The notes under the pieces were generated by a model that saw only the letters and a program-made list of their open reading frames with translations, was not told the DNA's origin and ran no database searches. From Rohdeia mirabilis (GTDB lineage: Bacteria > Planctomycetota > UBA1135 > GCA-002686595): a stretch of DNA of 64,000 bases. The stretch is taken from NCBI GenBank assembly GCA_007750655.1, contig CP036290.1, positions 806,001-870,000 on the forward strand, in the 5' to 3' direction. Position 1 is the first letter of the stretch. The number at the start of each line of letters is the position of its first letter. A program made the translations under genes and the position numbers. Shown piece after piece: positions 1 through 6,538 of this stretch.

Positions 1-37
1 CTTTGCCCCTTGCGCCCTCAACAGGTGTCCTCCAACG

Positions 38-1282
38 ATGATCTCTACCAAAGTGCCCATGCTCGCGGCCCTTGCGGCCCTCGCCCTCTCGACCCTTCCC
101 GCCCAGGCCCAGACCACCTTCGGCACGAGCTGTGCCGGTGCGTCGGGCGTGACGCCGACCCTCTCGGTGTCCGGCGTTGTCCAGTCCGGCCAGCCGTGGA
201 CCCTGGAGGTCACCGCACCCGGTGGCATCGGGTTCGGCTATCTGCTGGTCGGTTTCTCGAACACGACGGCGTCCGCGCTCGGTGGCGTGCCGCTGCCGTT
301 CGACCTCGGGACACTCTTCACGGATCCACTGTGGAGCGGCTGCGACCTCACCATCGATCCGAACTTCCTGACCCTGCCGTACACGTTCGACCCGAATGCC
401 AACGGCGGGCTGTGGACGAAGAACTTCCAGGGGTTCAGCGGTGGACAGCTCTACGTCCAGGCCATCAACATCGACGCGGACTTCGTGACGCGGATTGCAG
501 GCGTAAGCCAAGGCATGATCGTCGGTGGAGGTGACAGCCAGTTGATCCCGGGGATGAAGCTGATCCCGCCCGGAACCTTCGAGATGGGATCGAACGCGCC
601 AGGGGGGGATCCGTACTACGGACAAGCGATCGAGCAGCCGGTGCACTCGGTGACGATCAGCTACCCGTTCTGGATGGGCCAGCGCGAGGTGACGCAAGCG
701 GAGTACGAGGCGCTGACGGGCCTCAACCCATCCGCCTCCGTCGGACCGAATCGTCCTGTAGAGCGGGTGTCGTGGAACGAGGCCAGGGCGTACTGCTTGT
801 CGCTGACGGCGTTCGAGAGTGCGGCGGGGAACCTTCCCGCTGGCTACGAGTACCGTCTGCCGACCGAGGCGGAGTGGGAGTACGCGTGCCGCGCGGGGAC
901 GACGACGGAGTACAACGTGGGTATTGCACTGTCGTGCGCGCAAGCATTCTTCCAATTCCCCAAGACGAACCAATTTCCGTCCTGCGGTAACCCGAGCGGT
1001 ACGGCGAACGTGGGCAGCTACGCGCCGAACGCGTGGGGGCTGTTCGATATGCACGGCAACGTGCACGAGTGGTGCCTCGATTCATTCACGTGGTATTCTG
1101 CTGGAGATGTGACGGATCCCTTCGTGACTGGCTGGGCGGACCGCGTCTACCGGGGCGGCACCTGGTTCAATCAAGCCAGCGACTGCCGTTCCGCCGCCCG
1201 TAACGGCTGGAGTTCCACCGGCCTGAGCAACGGCATCGGGTTCCGGGTTGTTCTTGCCCCAGTTCTCGTCCCCGTCCCCTAG
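38..1282 (+). CDS. Secreted FGE/SUMF1-fold protein, possible DGR target protein
   Basis: 414 residues. Residues 1-24 form a signal peptide ending in AQA. Residues about 35-165 are a beta-rich module resembling the C-terminal modules of two other secreted proteins in this window (the metzincin at 6539 and the Asp-box protein at 17420). Residues about 168-408 are a formylglycine-generating-enzyme/sulfatase-modifying-factor domain: IPPGTFEMGS, REVTQAEYEAL, RLPTEAEWEYACRAG, GLFDMHGNVHEWC, RVYRGGTW, GFRVV. This domain has the C-type-lectin fold and most bacterial members are binding proteins rather than sulfatase activators. The protein ends shortly after GFRVVLA, as DGR variable proteins do, and a fragment resembling a DGR accessory gene lies 200 bp downstream. 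Family call is firm; the DGR-target role is inference. Confidence 0.85.
   Translation: MISTKVPMLAALAALALSTLPAQAQTTFGTSCAGASGVTPTLSVSGVVQSGQPWTLEVTAPGGIGFGYLLVGFSNTTASALGGVPLPFDLGTLFTDPLWSGCDLTIDPNFLTLPYTFDPNANGGLWTKNFQGFSGGQLYVQAINIDADFVTRIAGVSQGMIVGGGDSQLIPGMKLIPPGTFEMGSNAPGGDPYYGQAIEQPVHSVTISYPFWMGQREVTQAEYEALTGLNPSASVGPNRPVERVSWNEARAYCLSLTAFESAAGNLPAGYEYRLPTEAEWEYACRAGTTTEYNVGIALSCAQAFFQFPKTNQFPSCGNPSGTANVGSYAPNAWGLFDMHGNVHEWCLDSFTWYSAGDVTDPFVTGWADRVYRGGTWFNQASDCRSAARNGWSSTGLSNGIGFRVVLAPVLVPVP
1142..1256 (+). other. Candidate DGR variable region in the C-terminus of the FGE-fold gene
   Basis: This stretch encodes RVYRGG through GFRVV, which in FGE-type DGR target proteins is where adenine-directed variation is deposited. 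Positions that are usually variable carry mixed residues (F, N, Q, S, D, G, W, S, T, L). No template repeat with the matching 3' end (ggttccgggttgttcttgcc) was seen elsewhere in the window, so this is positional inference only. Confidence 0.3.
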
Positions 1283-1393
1283 AGCCAAGCAGCAAGACAG
1301 CGGAGCAGCACCGCGAGTTGACGGAGGCGGGTGGGGAGCGACTCCAAAGATGCCGGAGCGCGCGGAGCTGCGCAGCGAACGAAGTGTCAGGTG

Positions 1394-1428
1394 GCGAGCC
1401 CGGCGTCGCGGAGCGACGCCGGGCTCGC
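1394..1428. other. Perfect 16-bp stem hairpin with GGA loop
   Basis: Arms 1394-1409 and 1413-1428 are perfect complements (core cgagcccggcgtcgc) around a 3-nt GGA loop. A weaker outer 7-bp pairing, 1384-1390 (gtgtcag) with 1456-1462 (ctgacac), encloses it. It could be the terminator of the FGE-fold gene, although no T-run follows, or the hairpin/cruciform that DGRs need downstream of the variable region. Those are usually closer to the variable region than the ~140 bp seen here. Confidence 0.6.
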
Positions 1429-1486
1429 GGCGGGCTCCGACTCACTCCGCCCCCTCTGACACCCGACGCTCGACGAAACGCTCTCC

Positions 1487-1690
1487 ATGCAGACCCAGGT
1501 TTTCGCCGTCCCCACGGCGGGGGACGAGGCGACGCTCGGACAGATGGACGTGTTCCTGCGCTCGCACCGCGTCCTCAGCGTTGACAGGACGGCCGTCGTC
1601 CACGATGGACGGCAGTTCTGGCCCTTCTGCGTGGAGCGGCTGGAGCGCGTCGCCGCCCCCGGCGGCGGCGCGCGGCCAGGCTCGGCCACC
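1487..1690 (+). pseudogene. N-terminal fragment resembling the DGR HRDC accessory protein
   Basis: The ATG at 1487 opens a convincing N-terminus: MQTQVFAVPTAGDEA, then FLRSHRVLSVDR and FWPFCVERLE. From memory of the family this is the ~55-residue head domain (FLRSHRVL, then W.FCVEYL) of small HRDC-domain proteins that accompany reverse transcriptases in DGRs. The expected HRDC domain does not follow. After ERLERVAAPGGGARPG the frame runs into the palindromic element that begins near 1698 and continues only as low-complexity sequence to 1768. I read this as a gene truncated by the repeat, with the reverse transcriptase absent. A homology search is needed to confirm the family. Confidence 0.5.
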
Positions 1691-1697
1691 ACGTACG

Positions 1698-1914
1698 GGG
1701 TCGCACACCGCTGCGGTGGTCGACCACGAGGAAGTGCCGCAGCAATCGTCGCTCGGTCTGGGCGGTGACTCCTCCAGCGGACGGGACGTTCGACGCCGCG
1801 CCGGCGCCTCGAGCAACGTGCTCAGGGCGCTGACCCGGCAGCTTGTTCTCCGTCCAAGCCCAGGATTGCTCCGGTACATTCTTGTGGTCGACCACCGCAG
1901 TGGTGTGCGACACC
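1698..1914. repeat. Palindromic element, copy 1
   Basis: About 217 bp bounded by inverted ends: left tcgcacaccgctgcggtggt, right accaccgcagtggtgtgcga. Inner arms are also imperfectly complementary (caggaagtgccgcagcaatc-like left arm, ggattgctccggtacattct right arm), so the unit can fold as one long interrupted hairpin. Two further copies lie at 2527-2764 and 2768-2975. It abuts the truncated HRDC-like fragment. No transposase is encoded; a MITE-like or REP-like element fits best. Confidence 0.75.
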
Positions 1915-2023
1915 GAATGCATGTGCCCGGTTGCACAGGACCACGATCCAGCGAGGTCGTGAATGCTCTTGCTCTCCACGGCGCGAACGATCAGCTGGAA
2001 TCTGACCTGAAGACCCATAGACA

Positions 2024-2356
2024 ATGAACCAGGACGAAACAGCAAGGCGCGAGAGGATCGCTCGCGATGCGATCTTGTCCAGTCTGGGGCAGGAGTCCGG
2101 CGAGTACGGCGCGACACTGTTCGCCACACACCATCTCGCGGAGCTCGATGAGGCCTACTGGCAGGAGCACGCGCAGGCTGGCTCGCCGGAGCCTAGGCGT
2201 GTGCTGGAGATTCTCGAACTGAAGTCATCGGCGGACGATGAAGAGGAAGGGCTCGATCAGCTCGACTTCGGCCTGCCTGGTGGTGTGTCGGACTACGTGC
2301 TCTGTGTCTCGTTCGACGAGGAGGGAGAAGTCGACGATATCAGCATGGAGAGCTGA
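2024..2356 (+). CDS. DUF2004 family protein
   Basis: 110 residues. The second half (LDEAYWQEH, ILELK, LDFGLPGGVSDYVLCVSFDE, GEVDDISMES) matches the small DUF2004 family, whose members end in the FDFTLP..vt.Y.icV.FD..G.v..I.MES pattern. DUF2004 proteins have no established reaction and are often found in variable loci, sometimes near polymorphic-toxin genes. It is acidic, lacks a signal peptide and probably acts in the cytoplasm. It sits between palindromic element copies 1 and 2 in a stretch with lower third-position GC than the core genes, which suggests acquired DNA. No toxin partner is visible in the window. Confidence 0.75.
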   Translation: MNQDETARRERIARDAILSSLGQESGEYGATLFATHHLAELDEAYWQEHAQAGSPEPRRVLEILELKSSADDEEEGLDQLDFGLPGGVSDYVLCVSFDEEGEVDDISMES

Positions 2357-2526
2357 GCGCCGCGGTCCCAATCTCCCGTCGACCGCACCTGCAGCGACCT
2401 TGGACGCTCAACCGCCTCCTTCTCGAGCCCCGGTCTCGCTCGACGACGCACCGCGACATCACATCGAGTACCAGAGGAAGCCGAGTCGAAGCCGTGCGGA
2501 CCTGCGGACGACGTCAGGCGTACGGG

Positions 2527-2764
2527 GCGTACGGTGTCGCACACCACTGAGGTGGTCGACCGCGAGGAAGTGCCGCAGCAATCGGCACTCGGTCTGGGCG
2601 GTGGCTGCTCCAGCGGACGGGACGTTCGCCGCCGCGCCGCCGCGCCGCCGCCTCGAGCAACGTGCCCAGGGCGCTGCCCCGGCAGCTTATGTTTCGTCCA
2701 AGCCCAGGATTGCTCCGGTACATTCTTCTGGTCGACCACCTCAGTGGTGTGCGGCACCGTACGC
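2527..2764. repeat. Palindromic element, copy 2
   Basis: The most complete copy. The 35-bp ends 2527-2561 and 2730-2764 are inverted repeats differing at one position (core cgcacaccactgaggtggtc). Relative to copy 1, a C-G pair in the stem (ctgCgg / ccGcag) has become A-T (ctgAgg / ccTcag) on both arms, a compensatory change. Copy 3 follows after 3 bp. Internal GCC-rich microrepeats (cgccgcgccgccgcgccgcc) vary between copies. Confidence 0.8.
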
Positions 2765-2767
2765 GCG

Positions 2768-2975
2768 GAGGTGGTCGACCGCGAGGAAGTGCCGCAGCAA
2801 TCGGCGCTCGGTCTGGGCGGTGGCTACACCAGCGGACGGGACGTTCGCCGCCGCGCCGCCGCCTCGAGGAACGTGCCCAGGGCGCTGCCCCGGCAGCTTG
2901 TGTTTCGTCCAAGCCCAGGATTGCTCCGGTACATTCTTCTGGTCGACCACCTCAGTGGTGTGCGGCACCGTACGC
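2768..2975. repeat. Palindromic element, copy 3 (left end shortened)
   Basis: Nearly identical to copy 2 from gaggtggtcgaccgcgagga to the right end cagtggtgtgcggcaccgta, but about 17 bp of the left terminal inverted repeat are missing at the junction. Copies 2 and 3 therefore form a tandem pair, consistent with duplication by unequal recombination or slippage. Confidence 0.8.
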
Positions 2976-3025
2976 GCGGACGCGCTCCGCGCGCCGCTGA
3001 ACCGCCACAGCGTTATGTGTACGTG

Positions 3026-3472
3026 ATGACGACTCGGTCGCTTCCAGAATCCTTCGACGACGCAGTGCGCGAGTTCCGTGCTTTCCTTCGAGGCCAGGGG
3101 CACTTTGGCCCAGTCGTGTGGCTGTTCGCTGACGACGTCTCATCACGCGGAGTCTCTACATGGGTTCGGTGGCCGCTACCAGCCACGAATTCTGATCGCG
3201 TTGCCACGCTCTACAGCATGGCCCATTCAGGAGAAGGGGTTCGGATGGAAGGGTGGTGCCGAGTCGGCAGTAAGGTTTGTGCCACGGTGTCGTTGCCGCG
3301 CCACGACGACGCAGCGACTGGTCGTCTGTGCAGCGGGCTGATGCTCAGCGTTGGGACGCCACTTCGACTTGCGCAACCCGTTCGATCTCGCCTACGCTGG
3401 GCTTGGCTGCGGTGGCGAAACGGTGTTCCGTCTCGAACAGGCGTCGCAGCGTTCGTTGCTGGTGACTCATGA
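3026..3472 (+). CDS. Hypothetical protein
   Basis: 148 residues; family not recognised. The first two thirds (ESFDDAVREFRAFL, FGPVVWLFADDV, VRWPLPATNSDRVATLY, GEGVRMEGWCRVG, KVCATVSLPR) read like a folded alpha/beta protein. The last 40 residues are arginine- and tryptophan-rich and may not be native. Its stop overlaps the next start as ATGA (3469-3472), which supports translation as a pair. A weak -10-like tatgtg lies 6 nt before the ATG. Codon third positions are less GC-rich than in core genes. A frameshift near the 3' end is possible. Confidence 0.5.
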   Translation: MTTRSLPESFDDAVREFRAFLRGQGHFGPVVWLFADDVSSRGVSTWVRWPLPATNSDRVATLYSMAHSGEGVRMEGWCRVGSKVCATVSLPRHDDAATGRLCSGLMLSVGTPLRLAQPVRSRLRWAWLRWRNGVPSRTGVAAFVAGDS

Positions 3473-4074
3473 ACCCGGGTGCAGGCGGGCGGTGCTTCGC
3501 CAAGTCGCAGAACCGCATTCCGTTAGGTGGACACGTGCTCAACATCGCCGCCAAAGAACTCTCCTGGATCAATAGATCTTCAGACGATCCAAGTGACCAA
3601 TGCGCACATGGCCGAGTGTTGATTGCACACGGAGATTCGGTCCTTGCCTCGCCCACCGAGGGCGAGTGGACCGTTTCCGCGACCGGGCTCTACCTGCTCC
3701 GTACGATCGAAGACGATCACACCCCTGAGTCCACGGTCGCTGAGACCAACTTCCTTCTTCCATGCTGCGGGTTCAACGCATGGGAGATTGGGCAGCGCTA
3801 CGCGGTGCTTTGCATGGGATGCCCCACTGGCATCGATGTCTGGGTTCGCCACCTCGATTCATCGGTCCTCTTGTCCCGGGGGCCGACTGAGGTGGAGGTC
3901 GGGAAGGACGAGTGGGCTACGGCTGTTCGCTCATTCGCAAGGCAGATCGAGGGCTACTACTCTCAGTCCTCACCCAAGGAGAAGCCGACTGATGACCTCA
4001 ACGAGGCTGGATGGCGGGCGTTCTGGCAGGAATGGAATGCCCGAATGGGGAGGACGGGCCGTGGTGACACCTGA
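3469..4074 (+). CDS. Hypothetical cytoplasmic protein with CAHG and LPCCG motifs
   Basis: 201 residues with no signal peptide or membrane segment. Recognisable blocks are KELSWI, DDPSDQCAHGRV, DWTVSA-like GEWTVSATGLYLLRTI, FLLPCCGFN, CPTGIDVWVRH and an acidic-aromatic C-terminus (GWRAFWQEWNAR). The block order resembles an uncharacterised family I recall from other large-genome bacteria, so it looks like a real gene, but I cannot name a function. The first about 22 residues are atypical; a GTG at 3535 would start the protein at LNIAAKELSW. It overlaps the preceding gene by 4 bp. The strand switch to the core genes comes about 300 bp downstream. Confidence 0.65.
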   Translation: MNPGAGGRCFAKSQNRIPLGGHVLNIAAKELSWINRSSDDPSDQCAHGRVLIAHGDSVLASPTEGEWTVSATGLYLLRTIEDDHTPESTVAETNFLLPCCGFNAWEIGQRYAVLCMGCPTGIDVWVRHLDSSVLLSRGPTEVEVGKDEWATAVRSFARQIEGYYSQSSPKEKPTDDLNEAGWRAFWQEWNARMGRTGRGDT

Positions 4075-4366
4075 CTCGTCGATGCAGGCGGACGCTGGCT
4101 TCACCGGCGCCGCAGATCGACAGGGCCGTTAGCGCCGCACACGAGCAGTCTTGCTGGATGGTCTGGGTCGGTGTCATCGGCTTGGTGCCGCCATCCGCCA
4201 CCCGCGACGTGGAGCCGCCCACATTTTTCTTCGCACCCCACCCGCAACCCTCCGCCCCCCGGCCCGGTCTTGATCCTGTCGCCGGACACCCGGCCGACGG
4301 GCGCCGCGGCACGTGCCGGGCGCCTCCGACACCGAGACTCCCGAGAGGGGAAGGAGCGCCAGCGAG

Positions 4367-4780
4367 ATGGAGATCGATTTCAGCCAGGTCGACGAGACGG
4401 AGAACTACGTGAGCGTCCCGGAGGGCGTGTATCCGTGCCGCATCGCGGACGTGCGCGAGGGCTTCACGCGCGACGGGGACAAGCGCTGGAGCGTGCGCCT
4501 CGAGGTGACCGACGGCGAGTGCGCGGGCCGCACGGCCGCGTGGGACGGCATCAGTTGGAGCGAGCGGGGGCTGCAGCGCGCGAAGTTCGTGCTCAGCAAG
4601 TTGGGCTTCGACACGGCGGGCAAGCTCGCGGTCGAGGCGCGCGATCTGCTCGGGCGCACCACGTGGGTGAAGGTGCTGGAGGAGGAGCGCGTGGATCCGC
4701 TGACGGGGACGCGCTCGCGACGGATGCGCGTGCCGTTCCTCGGCTACGGCGAACACCGAGCGAGTCTCGCGGGAGATTGA
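4367..4780 (+). CDS. DUF669-like protein
   Basis: 137 residues. The chosen ATG is 10 nt after aaggag and begins MEIDFSQVDE. The pattern (VPEGVYPCRIADVRE, KRWSVRLEVTDGECAGRTAAWDGISWSERGLQRAKFVLSKLG) matches DUF669-type proteins, known mainly from phages and plasmids, where they sit with recombination or single-strand-binding genes. Here no phage genes are adjacent, so it may be a domesticated or remnant gene. The C-terminus (VKVLEEERVDPLTGTRSRRMRVPFLGYG) fits a ligand- or DNA-binding beta barrel. Family call is moderate; function is unknown. Confidence 0.65.
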   Translation: MEIDFSQVDETENYVSVPEGVYPCRIADVREGFTRDGDKRWSVRLEVTDGECAGRTAAWDGISWSERGLQRAKFVLSKLGFDTAGKLAVEARDLLGRTTWVKVLEEERVDPLTGTRSRRMRVPFLGYGEHRASLAGD

Positions 4781-4878
4781 ACCGAGACCCGTCCGCTCGA
4801 CCGACGTCGCGGCCCGTGAACGACCGTCCGAGCGGACGGCCGTTGACGCGGCGCGCGGCGCGGTGGGAGCATGGCGCC

Positions 4879-5628
4879 ATGAACGCCGAAGGGACCGACG
4901 GTGGGGGCGAACACGCTGCGCGTGCGGACGTACGGCGCGCGTTCGGGTTGCGTCTGTCGCAGGACGCGTTGGCCGCGGCGCTCGGTGCGGCTCGTGGGGC
5001 ACTGGCCGACGCACGCGCAACGAGGGCACTCGGCGATGCGGGGGCTTCCGGCGATCGATCGGCTGGTGGGTCGGGCCGCAGTTCCCTCGATGGACCGAGC
5101 GGCGACGTGAACGGCGGTTCGGCCGTCACTTCGAACAGCGGACCGAACGCAGCTGCCAACGCCGCTTCCGCCGGCCTCCCCGTCCCGCCCGATCTCGCGC
5201 ACCTCGTCGCCCTGGCTCTGGCCGCCTCGGAAGGGGCCCACGCCCCCTACAGCCAACTCTCGGTCGGCGCCGTCGCCGTCGCATCGGACGGGTCCGTGTT
5301 CGCGGGCTGCAACGTCGAGAGCGCCAGCTACGGCCTCACTCTGTGCGCCGAGCGCGCGGCCCTCGCGGCGGCGCGGGTCGGTCGCGCGGCCGAGCTCGTG
5401 CTCGTCGTCCTGACCTCGAGCGCGGGCGCGATCCCGCCCTGTGGTGCGTGCCGGCAACTGCTCGTCGAGCTGGCGCCGAACGCGATCGTCGTCTCGGCCG
5501 GACGCCGGGCGGGGGCGACGCGCTCGACGGACACCGGCGAAGTGGCTCGCGTGTGGACCTCGGCCGAACTCCTGCCCGACGCCTTCGACGCGGGCGGCCT
5601 GCCCGAGCGACGCGGGCTCACGAACTGA
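4879..5628 (+). CDS. cdd: Cytidine deaminase with long N-terminal extension
   Basis: 249 residues. The C-terminal ~145 residues are a cytidine/deoxycytidine deaminase: APYSQLSVGA, GCNVESASYGLTLCAERAA (Cys156, Glu158) and IPPCGACRQ (Cys188, Cys191) supply the zinc ligands and the proton-shuttle glutamate. The enzyme converts cytidine to uridine in pyrimidine salvage. Typical homologues are about 130 residues; here roughly 100 Ala/Gly/Ser-rich residues precede the domain. The extension may be a disordered tail or the true start may be downstream, but no ATG lies close to the domain. The gene stands alone between unrelated loci. Confidence 0.85.
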   Translation: MNAEGTDGGGEHAARADVRRAFGLRLSQDALAAALGAARGALADARATRALGDAGASGDRSAGGSGRSSLDGPSGDVNGGSAVTSNSGPNAAANAASAGLPVPPDLAHLVALALAASEGAHAPYSQLSVGAVAVASDGSVFAGCNVESASYGLTLCAERAALAAARVGRAAELVLVVLTSSAGAIPPCGACRQLLVELAPNAIVVSAGRRAGATRSTDTGEVARVWTSAELLPDAFDAGGLPERRGLTN

Positions 5629-5716
5629 CCGCTGTCGCGGGGATGCGGGACCTCCACCCGCGCTCGCGGCTCGTGCGCCGTCCGGACACGCGGACTCGCG
5701 CGTCGAGCGCGGCGTG

Positions 5717-6240
5717 CACGCTCGGCTCACGCTCTCCGCACCACGTCCGACGACGGCCCGCCACACGGCGGAGCGGGACCTGCGGACGAACGACGGCCGT
5801 GAACCAGGGCTCGTGCGCTCGTCGCACCCTCGTGGCATCGCGCCCGACGAAGACCGACCACACGCTCGAACAGGACCTGCCGACGATCGACGATCGACGA
5901 TCGCGAACCACGGCCCGCACGCTCGCACGCTCGGCTCACGCTCTCCGCACCACGTCCGACGACGGCCCGCCACACGGCGGAGCGGGACCTGCGGACGAAC
6001 GACGGCCGTGAACCAGGGCTCGTGCGCTCGTCGCACCCTCGTGGCATCGCGCCCGACGAAGACCGACCACACGCTCGAACAGTACCTGCCGACGATTGAC
6101 GATCGACGACCGCGAACCACGGCTCGCACGCTCGCACGCTCGGCTCACGCTCTCCGCACCGCGTCCGACGACGGCCCGCCACACGGCGGAGCGGGACCTG
6201 CGGACGAACGACGGTGAACCAGGGCTCGTGCGCTCGTCGC
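5717..6240. repeat. 209-bp tandem repeat, about 2.5 copies
   Basis: The sequence cacgctcggctcacgctctc recurs at 5717, 5926 and 6135, exactly 209 bp apart. Units are almost identical, except for a 3-bp loss in the last one (acggtgaacc for acggccgtgaacc) and small changes in an internal cgatcga microrepeat. The third unit breaks off near 6230. No gene is recognisable; open frames on both strands are arginine-rich by-products of the GC content. The full gap 5629-6538 holds only this repeat and the terminator-like hairpin at 6416. Confidence 0.85.
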
Positions 6241-6415
6241 TCCGCGCCCGTTGACGGCCCGTTGCACGGGTGAGCCGAGTGCCGCCGGCCGATGACCGCG
6301 AAGCCCACGCCCGGCCCATGCTCTCGGCGCCGTACGACGGCTCGCCACACGATCGAGTCGAACCTCCCGCGGACCGACGACCCCACCCCTGGTCCTCACA
6401 TCACCCCGACACAGA

Positions 6416-6452
6416 GCCGCGCCCGACCCACCAGTGGTGGATCGGGCGCGGT
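6416..6452 (-). terminator. Hairpin terminator downstream of the metzincin gene
   Basis: Seventeen-bp arms 6416-6432 and 6436-6452 (gccgcgcccgacccacc / ggtggatcgggcgcggt) pair with two imperfections around a 3-nt loop. It lies about 90 bp past the stop of the leftward gene ending at 6539. There is no strong T-run, as is usual in GC-rich genomes. Confidence 0.55.
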
Positions 6453-6538
6453 TCACCTCTCGATCGAGCTCCGGCCCGATCGACCGTCGCGATCAGATCA
6501 TCACGATCGGCACGATCGGCACGATCGGCTCGACGCGC

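Noticed and set aside
2976-4140. Integron cassette array around the unknown genes (agcgttatgt near 3010, ccgttagcgc near 4124)
   Set aside because: These resemble right-hand attC core sites, but no matching left-hand core at a suitable distance, no folded attC-like stem and no integrase gene were found.
5618-6386. Arginine-rich paralogous open frames in the 209-bp repeats
   Set aside because: They repeat only because the DNA repeats; no start signal, no domain, and reading frames exist on both strands.
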